Source of the DNA: Caldanaerobius polysaccharolyticus DSM 13641
GTDB lineage: Bacteria > Bacillota > Thermoanaerobacteria > Thermoanaerobacterales > Caldanaerobiaceae
Assembly: GCF_000427425.1 (NCBI RefSeq)
Contig: NZ_KE386494.1
Coordinates: 746,393-787,507, forward strand
DNA: 41,115 nt
Direction: 5' to 3'
The translations under genes were made by a program, and so were the position numbers. This document shows, in pieces, positions 17,374 through 25,871 of this stretch; the stretch's first letter is position 1, and each line of letters starts with the position of its first letter. The notes beneath the pieces were generated by a model, which was not told the DNA's origin, ran no database searches, and saw only the letters and a list, made by a program, of their open reading frames with translations.

Positions 17374-19521
17374 ATGGAAGAAAAACCGCTGTACAAAGAT
17401 CCTTCGCAGCCAATAGATATAAGGGTCAAAGACCTGGTATCCAGAATGACTTTAAATGAGAAGATATCTCAGATGCTGCACGAATCCCCTGCTATTCCGC
17501 GCTTGGATATACCAGAATACAACTGGTGGAATGAATGCCTTCACGGCGTGGCCCGAGCCGGAATTGCCACCGTGTTTCCCCAGGCCATTGGCCTTGCAGC
17601 TACGTTTGATCCGGATCTGATATACCAGGTAGCTACAGCCATATCCGACGAAGCCAGAGCGAAACATCACGAAGCCGTACGCAACGGCGATAGAGGAAAA
17701 TACAAAGGTCTTACCTTCTGGAGCCCAAATATAAACATATTCAGAGACCCTAGATGGGGGCGAGGCCAGGAAACTTACGGAGAAGACCCATACCTTACCG
17801 GGCGGATGGGGGTAGCATTTGTAAAAGGATTGCAGGGCAATCACTCAAAATACCTTAAACTGGTAGCTACACCCAAGCATTACGCCGTACACAGCGGGCC
17901 GGAAAAGGACAGACACCATTTTGACGCCCGCGTAAGCCCAAAAGACCTTCGCGAGACATATCTGCCCGCCTTTAAAGAATGCGTACAGGAGGCCAAAGCA
18001 GAGTCCATCATGGGCGCATACAACAGGACCAATGGTGAACCCTGCTGCGGCAGTAAAACCCTGCTTCAGGAAATATTAAGGGATGAATGGGGCTTTGACG
18101 GCTATGTAGTCTCTGATTGCGGCGCTATAAGCGACTTTCACCTCCATCATAAGGTCACCAACAGCCCACAGGAATCCGCCGCTATGGCGGTAAAAAACGG
18201 CTGCGACTTAAATTGCGGCAATACATATGGCAGCCTGCTTATAGCAGTACAGGAAGGCCTTATAACTGAAGATGAAATCGATCAAGCCGTAACCAGGCTC
18301 TTTAAGGCAAGGTTTAAGCTCGGCATGTTCGATCCACCGGAAATGGTTCCTTACGCCCAGATACCATACGAAGTAAACGACTGCCCTGAACACAGGCAAC
18401 TGGCTTTAAAGGCTGCGCGAGAATCCATCGTGCTGCTAAAAAATCAAGGCAACTTGCTGCCTCTTAAAAAAGACCTTAAATCTATTGCAGTGATAGGCCC
18501 CAACGCCGACGCGCTAGAGGTCCTTCTGGGTAACTACAATGGCACACCGTCAAAATATGTAACACCTCTGGAAGGTATAAAAAATGCGGTATCGCCTGAC
18601 ACAAAAGTCATATATGCCAAAGGATGCGACCTTATAGGGACATCAAAAAAAGGCTTTGATGAGGCCGTAGAAGCCGCCAAAAATGCCGACGCCGTCATTA
18701 TGTGCATGGGACTGGCGCCATCCATTGAAGGCGAAGAAGGGGATGCAGCCAATTCCGACGCCTCAGGCGACAGAATCCTTATAGACCTACCAGGGGTTCA
18801 GGAAGAGCTGCTCAAAGAAATCCACGCTACAGGTAAACCCATCGTGCTGGTGATGCTAAACGGCAGCGCCATTGCCATAAACTGGTCCCAGGAACACATA
18901 CCTGCCATTATTGAGGCGTGGTACCCTGGCGAAGAAGGGGGCACCGCTATTGCCGACGTCATCTTCGGCAACTACAATCCAGCAGGAAGGCTCCCTGTCA
19001 CCTTCGTCAAGTCCATCGACGATCTGCCGCCTTTTACTGATTACAGCATGAAAAACAGGACTTACAGGTACATGGAAAAAGAGCCTCTGTATCCCTTTGG
19101 CTTTGGCTTAAGTTACACCACATTTCAATACAGCAACCTGATTTTAAGCGCCAAGGAAATAGGCACATCAGAACAACTCACCATATCAGTTGACGTGCAA
19201 AATACAGGCAAAATGGCCGGGGAGGAGGTAGTTCAACTTTATCTCACCGACCTGGAAGCATCAGTAGTAGTGCCTAAATGCCAGCTGAGGGGCATCCAGC
19301 GAATACACTTGGCACCAGGCGAGAAGAAAACCGTCACGTTTACTTTAACGCCCAGGCAAATGGCCCTCATAGATAACGACGGCAGGTGTATACTGGAACC
19401 AGGGGCATTTAAAGTCTCCGTCGGCGGCTGCCAGCCTGACGAAAGGAGCAAAAAGCTGGGAGGCACCTTCCTCACCGAAACCTTTGAGGTGAAAGGAAAC
19501 CCCGTAGAATTGCCTTACTGA
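17374..19521 (+). CDS. Glycoside hydrolase family 3, probable beta-xylosidase/alpha-arabinosidase
   Basis: A cytoplasmic GH3 enzyme of 715 residues. The sequence NWWNECLHGVARAG followed by ATVFPQAIGLAATFD is the signature of the xylosidase/arabinofuranosidase branch rather than classical beta-glucosidases. The N-terminal barrel has RDPRWGRGQETYGEDPYL and the nucleophile region GYVVSDCGAI, giving Asp248. The second domain (VIGPNAD...) and a C-terminal fibronectin III-like domain (SVDVQNTGKMAGEEVVQLYL) follow. ATG start with GAGGGGG 9 nt upstream. It stands alone on the plus strand, ended by a strong terminator, and may process side-chain pentosides from pectin or xylan. Confidence 0.93.
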   Translation: MEEKPLYKDPSQPIDIRVKDLVSRMTLNEKISQMLHESPAIPRLDIPEYNWWNECLHGVARAGIATVFPQAIGLAATFDPDLIYQVATAISDEARAKHHEAVRNGDRGKYKGLTFWSPNINIFRDPRWGRGQETYGEDPYLTGRMGVAFVKGLQGNHSKYLKLVATPKHYAVHSGPEKDRHHFDARVSPKDLRETYLPAFKECVQEAKAESIMGAYNRTNGEPCCGSKTLLQEILRDEWGFDGYVVSDCGAISDFHLHHKVTNSPQESAAMAVKNGCDLNCGNTYGSLLIAVQEGLITEDEIDQAVTRLFKARFKLGMFDPPEMVPYAQIPYEVNDCPEHRQLALKAARESIVLLKNQGNLLPLKKDLKSIAVIGPNADALEVLLGNYNGTPSKYVTPLEGIKNAVSPDTKVIYAKGCDLIGTSKKGFDEAVEAAKNADAVIMCMGLAPSIEGEEGDAANSDASGDRILIDLPGVQEELLKEIHATGKPIVLVMLNGSAIAINWSQEHIPAIIEAWYPGEEGGTAIADVIFGNYNPAGRLPVTFVKSIDDLPPFTDYSMKNRTYRYMEKEPLYPFGFGLSYTTFQYSNLILSAKEIGTSEQLTISVDVQNTGKMAGEEVVQLYLTDLEASVVVPKCQLRGIQRIHLAPGEKKTVTFTLTPRQMALIDNDGRCILEPGAFKVSVGGCQPDERSKKLGGTFLTETFEVKGNPVELPY

Positions 19522-19540
19522 TTTGCCGGTATACGCGCAA

Positions 19541-19574
19541 AGGTGCTACAGGATTTACACTGTAGCACCTTTTA
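19541..19574. terminator. Bidirectional terminator between GH3 and DUF89 genes
   Basis: A perfect 11-bp stem AGGTGCTACAG/CTGTAGCACCT (19541-19551, 19560-19570) with an 8-nt loop, followed by TTTT on the plus strand. It ends the GH3 transcript and may also serve the convergent tyrS-yerB-DUF89 transcript. Confidence 0.85.
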
Positions 19575-20441
19575 ATCCCTCATCCGATTCTGGCAAAATA
19601 CCAGATCCATATAATTGACGCCTGCCCTTTTGGCCACCCACGGGCACTTGGCCCTGAATATAAAGAAGGTCTTGTCGCCGGCTATTTCCTTGCCTTCCAG
19701 CGACTCGTAATTGCCCTGACCTTTTGATATCACCAGATCGGCTTCTTTATACGCCTGAATAAATTCTTCAGAGCAAGCATTCAGCACCGTGCCCAAATAC
19801 CTGTTGCCGTTCTCGATAACATCAGCCATCCTGTCCATACCTACCATAGTAGCGTCCTCCACGGTAGAATCGTTGAGTATAGGACCTGATTTGACGCTAT
19901 ATATGATATGGACATGATACCTCTTTAGCTGTTCCACAAGGAGTTTGTCAAACACTATTTCGCCGCTGTTATCGCCTACGATCAGAATTTTTCTTGCTCT
20001 GTTTAAAAAAGCCTTAAACTGCTCATAATCGCACAATGCAAAACCAATAGATAGGGCATCTTCAATGCTCTTATCCACATCAAAATCCCTTAATATCCCC
20101 ATATCTATGATATTACCTGCCGCCGCCATCTTTATCGCCATCATAAGCGGGTCTTGGTCATTTAAGACCATACCCCTCAACTTTGGATAAAGCTCCATAG
20201 CAAAAGCATTAGAACGCTCCTTAGCCTCTTTAAAAGGATCATCAACAGCCATGAGGCGATATGCTTCTAATAACACTATAGAGGAATTTTCCGCAGGGCT
20301 CTTGGTATCATCTACATCCGGTATCATCTTTGAAACCTCTTTGATAATTTCCCTCTGCCTCTCCTGAGGCAGCCCTGCGGCCTCAAAAGCCGATATAACC
20401 TGTTTCAAATAGCATGGCGAACACTCCGCAACACACTCCAT
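19572..20441 (-). CDS. DUF89 family protein (ARMT1-like damage-control phosphatase)
   Basis: A protein of about 289 residues of the DUF89 family, whose characterised members are metal-dependent phosphatases that clear damaged or excess phosphometabolites. The N-terminal CVAECSPCYLKQV cysteines are typical of the microbial subfamily I, and ILIVGDNSGEIVFDKLLVEQL with the later LVISKGQGNYESL carry the metal/active-site Asp, Asn and Gly-rich residues. In-frame GTG and ATG codons lie a few residues upstream, but AGGGGT is 7 nt before the Met of MECVAEC, so that start is used. It follows yerB closely. The exact substrate is unknown. Confidence 0.85.
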   Translation of the reverse strand: MECVAECSPCYLKQVISAFEAAGLPQERQREIIKEVSKMIPDVDDTKSPAENSSIVLLEAYRLMAVDDPFKEAKERSNAFAMELYPKLRGMVLNDQDPLMMAIKMAAAGNIIDMGILRDFDVDKSIEDALSIGFALCDYEQFKAFLNRARKILIVGDNSGEIVFDKLLVEQLKRYHVHIIYSVKSGPILNDSTVEDATMVGMDRMADVIENGNRYLGTVLNACSEEFIQAYKEADLVISKGQGNYESLEGKEIAGDKTFFIFRAKCPWVAKRAGVNYMDLVFCQNRMRD

Positions 20442-20463
20442 CGCCATCACCCCTATTCGCGAA

Positions 20464-21492
20464 CTATTTGCTTATAGTGACATTCCCTTCAGAAGGTACT
20501 ATATTTATCCACGTCTTGCCTGGCATTATCCTTATTTCTTCCCCATTGCCATCGTAAAAATGAGTTATGTCGTCTTTTGATGTCCTCTCCCACGTGCCTT
20601 GGATGTAATTCCCATTGACTATATAAGCGGCCTTGCCTTTTGATATGAGGTTTATGTAAAGGCGCCCTTGGCTGTCCAGCACTTTATAAGGCGCATATTG
20701 CAATATTATGTTATCAGCATAAAGCTGCTTACCCGTTTCCCTGTCCAAATGAGGTTTCCCGTTTATATACCTCAAAAAATGCCCCGTGCTCTCATCGTAT
20801 TTATAAAGATTGTCAAAATACTTATTGTACTTAACCTCTACCGATTTGACATTTCCGTGGGGTATACCGCTGTCAAATTTAAAATGTGGTATCTTATCTG
20901 TTGCCATATCGTTTAATTTGACGGCGTCCTTTAGCGATGCGTATGTGGCATGTGGATCCACCCGGGTTTTGTCTTTAAAAAAGGGGCGGGACATATGTAG
21001 GGCCTCGATATCTACTAGCCCCAATTGCTTTATTGCGGTTTTGGCCGCTTCAGAACCACCCACGTGGACGTACTGAGCATTCCATTCTTTCGCAATATCC
21101 ACAAAATAAGGCCTTGCACTCCTCACCGGCCCCACTTTATCAGGGTAGTTCTCGTAAAAGAGAGCCAAAAACCTGGTTATGCCGCCCTCCACCAATGCCT
21201 CATAAACCACATCTGCATAAATTAGCCCCGACTGTGGCCTGGCTGGCGGAGTATTTTCTACCATCACCGCAAACAGTTTATCGTTCTGCCCGGCGTATTT
21301 CATGCCGGTCGTAAAAGAAGTCCAGTTATCATTGGACTTCACATCTTTTTCACCGGCCGTTTTGCCGGCATGGCTATCGCTGTTGTTATTTATCGAATTG
21401 CCCTCAGGCACCACATCTTTTACCTGCTTTTTACACCCTGTAATCCCCAGAGTTAATATGACAATCAAAAAACACGCTATAAATTTCTTCAT
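20464..21492 (-). CDS. yerB: DUF3048 lipoprotein YerB
   Basis: A lipoprotein of 342 residues with lipobox LGITGC (Cys20), facing the outside of the membrane. The DUF3048 domain is recognised from MVENTPPARPQSGLIYADVV, EGGITRFLALFYENYPDKVGPVRSARPYFVDIA and the C-terminal ending GKTWINIVPSEGNVTI. Its biochemical role is not established. ATG start with AAAGGGGG upstream. It lies between tyrS and the DUF89 gene with short gaps, so the three probably share a transcript. Confidence 0.92.
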   Translation of the reverse strand: MKKFIACFLIVILTLGITGCKKQVKDVVPEGNSINNNSDSHAGKTAGEKDVKSNDNWTSFTTGMKYAGQNDKLFAVMVENTPPARPQSGLIYADVVYEALVEGGITRFLALFYENYPDKVGPVRSARPYFVDIAKEWNAQYVHVGGSEAAKTAIKQLGLVDIEALHMSRPFFKDKTRVDPHATYASLKDAVKLNDMATDKIPHFKFDSGIPHGNVKSVEVKYNKYFDNLYKYDESTGHFLRYINGKPHLDRETGKQLYADNIILQYAPYKVLDSQGRLYINLISKGKAAYIVNGNYIQGTWERTSKDDITHFYDGNGEEIRIMPGKTWINIVPSEGNVTISK

Positions 21493-21537
21493 GACAAACA
21501 GGCTCCCCCTTTAAGCCTCTCTGCACCTCCCGCGTCT

Positions 21538-22755
21538 TTACTCTATCTCTATTTTATTGTACGTCTTTTTGCCCTTTCGCACCAGCATAAAACCATCTTT
21601 GAAGAAATCCTCAGTGGCAATAAGGTTTATATCATCAACCCTCTCATTGTTTACATAAAGCCCTCCTTGCTGGATAAGCCTTCTTCCCTCACTTTTAGAC
21701 GGTATAACACCTGCTGCTAGAAGCACATCGAGTATACCTGTGTTTATCATATTCTGTGATACCTTTGACGTGGGCACATCGTCTAGATTGCCCCCACCTT
21801 CAAACAACGCTTCGGCAGCTTTTCGAGCTTTTTGGGCTTCCTCCTCACCGTGCACCAGTTTAGTAACCTCATAAGCCAGTACCTTCTTGGCCTCGTTAAT
21901 CTCCTTGTCCTTCAGCGAGCTTAACCTCCTCACCTCATCCATAGGCAGAAAGGTCAAAAGGGCCAGGCATTTTCCGACATCCTCATCATTGACGTTTCGC
22001 CAATATTGATAAAAATCATAAGGCGATGTCTTCTCGGGATCCAGCCACACCGCTCCCTTTTCAGTTTTGCCCATCTTCTTGCCTTCACTGTTGGTGAGAA
22101 GGGTAAAGGTCATGCCATATGCCTGCTTCTCTTCCTTTTTCCTTATAAGCTCAACCCCTGCTATTATATTTGACCACTGGTCATTACCGCCCAGCTGCAT
22201 CACGCAGCCATACCTTCTGTAAAGCTGCAAGAAATCATAGGCCTGCATGAGCATGTAGTTAAACTCCAGAAAGGACAAACCCCTCTCCAGCCGCAATTTA
22301 AAGCATTCGGCTGTAAGCATCTTGTTTACAGAAAAATGCACGCCGATATCCCGTAAAAACTCTATGTAATTGAGATCCCAAAGCCAGTCGGCGTTATTGA
22401 CCATAATGGCTTTGTCGCCAGAAAAATCAATAAAGCGCTGCATTTGCACCTTAAACCGTTCAGCGTTGTGGGATATCTCTTCTTTAGTCAGCATCTTCCT
22501 CATATCGGTCTTTCCGCTAGGATCGCCCACCATAGCAGTTCCGCCGCCTATAAGCGCGATAGGCCTGTGACCTGCTCTTTGCATATGGGCCATAACCATA
22601 AGCTGAAGAAAATGTCCCACGTGCAGACTGTCGGCAGTAGGATCAAACCCGATATAAAAGGTGATCTTTTGTTTATCCAGCAAATCTCTTATCTCATCCT
22701 CGTGGGTTAACTGCTCAATATACCCTCTTTCTCTTAAAACATCAAAAACCGACAC
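21538..22755 (-). CDS. tyrS: Tyrosyl-tRNA synthetase
   Basis: A class I aminoacyl-tRNA synthetase of 405 residues that charges tRNA-Tyr. The HIGH-type motif reads DSLHVGHF (about residue 45) and the KMSKS-type motif reads GKKMGKTE (about residue 230). The tyrosine pocket sequence [10 protein letters not shown] and LGGNDQW are present, and a C-terminal S4 RNA-binding domain ends the protein. GTG start with GAGGAGG 7 nt upstream. A TATAAT at 22805-22810 (minus) is the likely -10. No T-box leader is visible, unusual for a Firmicute tyrosyl-tRNA synthetase. Confidence 0.96.
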   Translation of the reverse strand: MSVFDVLRERGYIEQLTHEDEIRDLLDKQKITFYIGFDPTADSLHVGHFLQLMVMAHMQRAGHRPIALIGGGTAMVGDPSGKTDMRKMLTKEEISHNAERFKVQMQRFIDFSGDKAIMVNNADWLWDLNYIEFLRDIGVHFSVNKMLTAECFKLRLERGLSFLEFNYMLMQAYDFLQLYRRYGCVMQLGGNDQWSNIIAGVELIRKKEEKQAYGMTFTLLTNSEGKKMGKTEKGAVWLDPEKTSPYDFYQYWRNVNDEDVGKCLALLTFLPMDEVRRLSSLKDKEINEAKKVLAYEVTKLVHGEEEAQKARKAAEALFEGGGNLDDVPTSKVSQNMINTGILDVLLAAGVIPSKSEGRRLIQQGGLYVNNERVDDINLIATEDFFKDGFMLVRKGKKTYNKIEIE

Positions 22756-22869
22756 GCGAAAACCTCCTCAACGTTTTACTCTTATGGTATTTGCAGTTAA
22801 TGATATTATACCATATTAATAACACAAATTTAAATCTTCAAGCATTTAAAGATCCTTCTCTATTATTTG

Positions 22870-23195
22870 CCCGCTGGTAGTCAAAGCTCCTGGCAGTCTC
22901 CAGATTGTGATTGTACCTCTCAACACCCACTTCCTTTAGTATCAAGGCTGCTTTTCTCGTCAAAGTGCCCAGACATGCACACAGCTTGAGATTTATCCCT
23001 TAAAATTACCTGAAATTCTTCCTCATCGCCATTATTACCCCAAGCCACTGGTGGCTATATCGCAGTGCCTGGCTCCGTTTTTCTCCTTCTGTATTGCCTG
23101 CTCAACAATCTTGTCCTCGCTCATCAAAGAATAGCATTTAATGCCCTCTGACTTGGCATTGATGACAGAGCATAGGTCCACTTTATCTCCAGCGT
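22870..23195 (-). pseudogene. Decayed biotin synthase-like (bioB) fragment
   Basis: The 450-bp gap between dusB and tyrS contains relics of a radical-SAM biotin synthase. On the minus strand 23183-23040 reads VDLCSVINAKSEG..., then MSEDKIVEQAIQKEKNGARH and CDIATSGLG, resembling BioB; the CxxxCxxC cluster motif is lost. After a stop, frame changes lead to ILKEVGVERYNHNLETAR (about 22945-22885), matching the BioB LKEAGVDRYNHNLET block. Stops and deletions make it non-functional. It runs up to the end of dusB. Confidence 0.7.
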
Positions 23196-23206
23196 ACTTT
23201 TCTCAC

Positions 23207-24157
23207 TTATATCAAAGTGAGAAGCAATTCCTTTATCTCATTATAATCCGTCATCTTATTGATGCTGTCTCTCAACCTGGCACTTCCATGAATCCCTTTA
23301 AGATACCATCCTATGTGCTTTCTCATCTCCTGTATTCCTTTATTTTCTCCTTTATACTGTACCATCATGTCCAGGTGCCTTAAAATCATATCTACTTTCT
23401 CTTTAAGGGATGGCTCAGGGAGCAATTCCCCTGTTTTTAAGTAATGAACAGTCCTCTTAAATATCCATGGATTACCTTGAGCCCCTCTCCCTATAAGCAC
23501 GGCATCACAGCCGGTATACTCCAGCATATTTTTAGCGTCCTCCGGAGAAAAAATGTCGCCGTTACCTATAACGGGAATCTTCACAGCCTCTTTGACGCTG
23601 CGTATTATATCCCAATCCGCTTTTCCTGAATAAAATTGTTCCCTGGTCCTGCCATGGACCGCCACTGCCGCCACACCGCAATTTTCTGCGATTTGCGCGA
23701 TTTCCACAGCATTTACGTGTTGGTCATCCCAACCTTTTCTTATTTTCACCGTCACGGGCTTCTTTGAGGCCGCCACCACCGCCCTTATAATTTTTTCCGC
23801 CAGTTCGGGTTTTAGCATTAGGGCAGACCCATCGCCATTCTTTACGATTTTAGGCGTAGGACACCCCATATTTATATCTATTATCAAGGCCTTGGACCCG
23901 TTTAATCTTTCTGCTATCTCGCCCATTATATCCGGATCGGAACCGAATATCTGCAACGCCACCTGTTCTTCATCGCCGATATCCATCAAAAACTTCGTAT
24001 TCTCACTACCGTAGTAAAGGCCTTTAGCGCTGACCATTTCCGTATAAGCCAGCCCGCAACCCATCTCCTGACACAACATCCTGAAAGGCTTATCAGTAAC
24101 CCCTGCCATAGGAGATAAAAATATATTATTCTTTAATACAACGTCACCTATCTTCAT
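23207..24157 (-). CDS. dusB: tRNA-dihydrouridine synthase DusB-like
   Basis: An FMN enzyme of 316 residues that reduces specific uridines of tRNA to dihydrouridine using NADPH. It starts MKIGDVVLKNNIFLSPMAG; the open frame extends 40 codons further upstream, but that extension overlaps the preceding gene and is out of family, while a GGGG site precedes this ATG. Motifs: LSPMAGVTDKPFR, the catalytic-Cys block DINMGCPTPKIVKNGDGSAL, VKIRKGWDD, VHGRTREQFYSG and FMN-phosphate block GNGDIF...GRGAQGNPWIF. It starts 16 nt after the DUF134 gene and is probably cotranscribed with it. Confidence 0.94.
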   Translation of the reverse strand: MKIGDVVLKNNIFLSPMAGVTDKPFRMLCQEMGCGLAYTEMVSAKGLYYGSENTKFLMDIGDEEQVALQIFGSDPDIMGEIAERLNGSKALIIDINMGCPTPKIVKNGDGSALMLKPELAEKIIRAVVAASKKPVTVKIRKGWDDQHVNAVEIAQIAENCGVAAVAVHGRTREQFYSGKADWDIIRSVKEAVKIPVIGNGDIFSPEDAKNMLEYTGCDAVLIGRGAQGNPWIFKRTVHYLKTGELLPEPSLKEKVDMILRHLDMMVQYKGENKGIQEMRKHIGWYLKGIHGSARLRDSINKMTDYNEIKELLLTLI

Positions 24158-24173
24158 TGTATCGACCCCACAT

Positions 24174-24656
24174 TTATAGATCGTGTCCATGATGCCCATG
24201 GCGGTGGCACTTCCCATGGCAAAATGGCCCTCTGTTGGTACAGACCGTTTCGGTAGAACCACACTTGGGGCATTCAAGCTTGCCTTCTCTCATCTTTTCT
24301 AAATTTTCAAAACTGTCTTCCCACATATTGCCACAGCTCAGGCATTCAAACTCACATACGTGTACTGTATAATTGCCACCTTCAACCCTTATAGCCTTGC
24401 CGTTTACAAGACTATCTGCTACTTTTGCCCTGGCTTCATTCAAAATGCGTTGAAAAGTCTGCCTCGATATTTCCATCCTCGCGGCACATTCATCCTGCTC
24501 CAGACCTTCTATATCTTTAAGCCTAAGGGCCTCCAGCTCCTCTACCTTTAATACATTCTCCTGCATATGCCCTCTTGGCACACCCACAGGTACAAAGTAA
24601 TTTATATCAGGCAAAAACTCCACTCTTCTCCACTTAACAGGTCTTGGCAAAGCCAT
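24174..24656 (-). CDS. DUF134 family DNA-binding protein with zinc ribbon and His-rich tail
   Basis: About 160 residues. Residues 1-95 form the DUF134 domain (PRPVKWRRVEFLPDINYFVP, ELEALRLKDIEGLEQDECAA), ending in a helix-turn-helix (ARMEISRQTFQRILNEARAK). DUF134 proteins are usually about 100 residues; here a CxxC...CxxC zinc ribbon (CLSCGNMWEDS... CPKCGST) and a terminal Cys/His cluster (CHGKCHRHGHHGHDL) are added. This suggests a metal- or redox-sensing transcription factor. It lies about 120 nt after the DUF5320 gene with a terminator-like hairpin between, and 16 nt before dusB. It is the obvious candidate to bind the paired CATATG boxes upstream of DUF5320. Confidence 0.85.
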   Translation of the reverse strand: MALPRPVKWRRVEFLPDINYFVPVGVPRGHMQENVLKVEELEALRLKDIEGLEQDECAARMEISRQTFQRILNEARAKVADSLVNGKAIRVEGGNYTVHVCEFECLSCGNMWEDSFENLEKMREGKLECPKCGSTETVCTNRGPFCHGKCHRHGHHGHDL

Positions 24657-24723
24657 CACTCCATTTGTTTAACAAATAATTAAGATATTCTTTAATTATC
24701 TTATTATACTAAGTATACAATCA

Positions 24724-24776
24724 AAATAAAAGGGGCTTAAAACGCTCCTTTAACTTTGAAAATTAGCCCCTTTTAC
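24724..24776 (-). terminator. Terminator or attenuator after the DUF5320 gene
   Basis: On the minus strand a 10-bp stem AAAAGGGGCT/AGCCCCTTTT with a 27-nt loop (24728-24774), followed by ATTTTGAT. It lies between DUF5320 and DUF134, so part of the transcription may stop here, giving more DUF5320 than DUF134. Confidence 0.72.
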
Positions 24777-24779
24777 TAC

Positions 24780-25064
24780 TTAATTGTCACCGCCTTCATC
24801 GCGGTTTTTTAAATCTTTTAGCCTTCTTTTTATAGCATCAAGGTGTCTTTGAAGGAACTCTGCTCTGGCTTCCAGCACTTTCGCTTCTTCTTCTATATTA
24901 CATGGGTAAAATCCCCAGTGATGCGGTAGACCGTAATAGTGGCAACAACCCTTCCTGACATATCCTGCCGCATAGGCCGGATAGCCGTATCCGCCACAAA
25001 AACCTCCTCCATGACCTTTCATCGGCCCCATTCCCACAGGACCTGTTCCATCTCTTCCTGGCAT
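24780..25064 (-). CDS. DUF5320 family small Gly/Cys/His-rich protein
   Basis: A 94-residue protein with the DUF5320 opening MPGRDGTGPVGMGPM, a Gly/Tyr/His-rich middle containing five cysteines (FCGG, GCCHYYG, FYPC) and a C-terminal amphipathic helix likely to form a coiled coil (AKVLEARAEFLQRHLDAIKR). The Cys/His content suggests metal binding, but the function is unknown. In other anaerobes such genes occur near Nitro_FeMo-Co (MTH1175-like) genes; none is in this window. ATG with AAGGAGGG 7 nt upstream. It is the first gene of its operon, directly behind a consensus promoter. Confidence 0.85.
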   Translation of the reverse strand: MPGRDGTGPVGMGPMKGHGGGFCGGYGYPAYAAGYVRKGCCHYYGLPHHWGFYPCNIEEEAKVLEARAEFLQRHLDAIKRRLKDLKNRDEGGDN

Positions 25065-25084
25065 TATAAATCCCTCCTTTAATT

Positions 25085-25140
25085 ATTGGCATATGCCCTA
25101 TTCGATTATGATTATACAATTATTATGGGCATATGTCAAT
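25085..25140 (-). promoter_or_regulatory. Consensus promoter flanked by two CATATG boxes
   Basis: On the minus strand TTGACA (25134-25139) and TATAAT (25111-25116) are exactly 17 nt apart, a perfect SigA consensus. Two 14-bp inverted arms, ATTGGCATATGCCC (25085-25098) and GGGCATATGTCAAT (25127-25140), agree at 13 of 14 positions; their CATATG centres are 40 bp apart, about four helical turns. One overlaps the -35 box, the other lies just past the start of transcription. This is the layout of a tightly repressed promoter with two operator boxes. Confidence 0.8.
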
Positions 25141-25274
25141 AACTAATTTTAAAATTTCTATTTCAAAAACATTGCAACACAGAAATAAACTCATACCGCT
25201 AAAAAGCAGCAACTTAAAGCTTATAATTTTCATATTATGTATTAATCATTGATTTTACTCTTGAGGTGATAAAT

Positions 25275-25871
25275 ATGGATAAGCTTGTAGCTAAAAAATA
25301 TAACCTGGTATTGAAGGGAATATCTCAAAAGGCGCTGACAGAGCATTATAAACTATATGAAGGTTACGTGAATAAGACCAATGAGATATGGGATAAATTG
25401 CTGACTGCTGATCGCACGAAAGCTAACGCCACATACAGCGAATACAGAGAGCTGAAATTAGAAGAAAGCTACAGCCTTGACGGAGTAAAGCTCCACGAGC
25501 TGTATTTTGAAAACCTGGGCGGCCCTGGAGGTATGCCCGTTGGCTTAATAAGCCATATGATAGCCGCCAGCTTTGGGTCCTTTGAGGCATGGAAAGAGGA
25601 TTTTATCGCATGCGGAATATCCTCCAGGGGTTGGACCGTTCTGTGCTTTGACCCTATAGATTTGAAACTTCACAATTATTTGCAGGATCTTCACAACCAC
25701 GGCATTATCGTCAGAACGGCCCCACTCCTGGTGATGGACACCTACGAACACGCCTATTTTATAGATTACGGTACGGATAAAAAGGGGTATATAAAGGCAT
25801 TTATGGATAACATAAAATGGAGCGAAGTCAACAAGAGGGTATCACTGTGGGTGGACATGCACAACTTATAG
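25275..25871 (+). CDS. Fe/Mn superoxide dismutase-like protein
   Basis: A protein of 198 residues resembling Fe/Mn superoxide dismutases, which convert superoxide to peroxide and oxygen. The expected ligands can be placed: His in LTEHYKLYEGYVNK, His in VKLHELYFENLGG, and Asp and His in LLVMDTYEHAYFIDYG. ISRGW-type sequence (ISSRGWTVLCFD) is also present. It is a divergent branch common in Clostridia, so activity and metal are not certain. The start is the ATG at 25275 with GAGGTG 6 nt upstream; an in-frame GTG lies inside that ribosome site. Its stop overlaps the stop of the convergent aldo/keto reductase by 6 bp. Confidence 0.87.
   Translation: MDKLVAKKYNLVLKGISQKALTEHYKLYEGYVNKTNEIWDKLLTADRTKANATYSEYRELKLEESYSLDGVKLHELYFENLGGPGGMPVGLISHMIAASFGSFEAWKEDFIACGISSRGWTVLCFDPIDLKLHNYLQDLHNHGIIVRTAPLLVMDTYEHAYFIDYGTDKKGYIKAFMDNIKWSEVNKRVSLWVDMHNL

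Noticed and set aside
22756-23206. T-box riboswitch upstream of tyrS
   Set aside because: No TGGnACCGCG antiterminator sequence on the minus strand and no terminator before tyrS; the gap is mostly a bioB relic.
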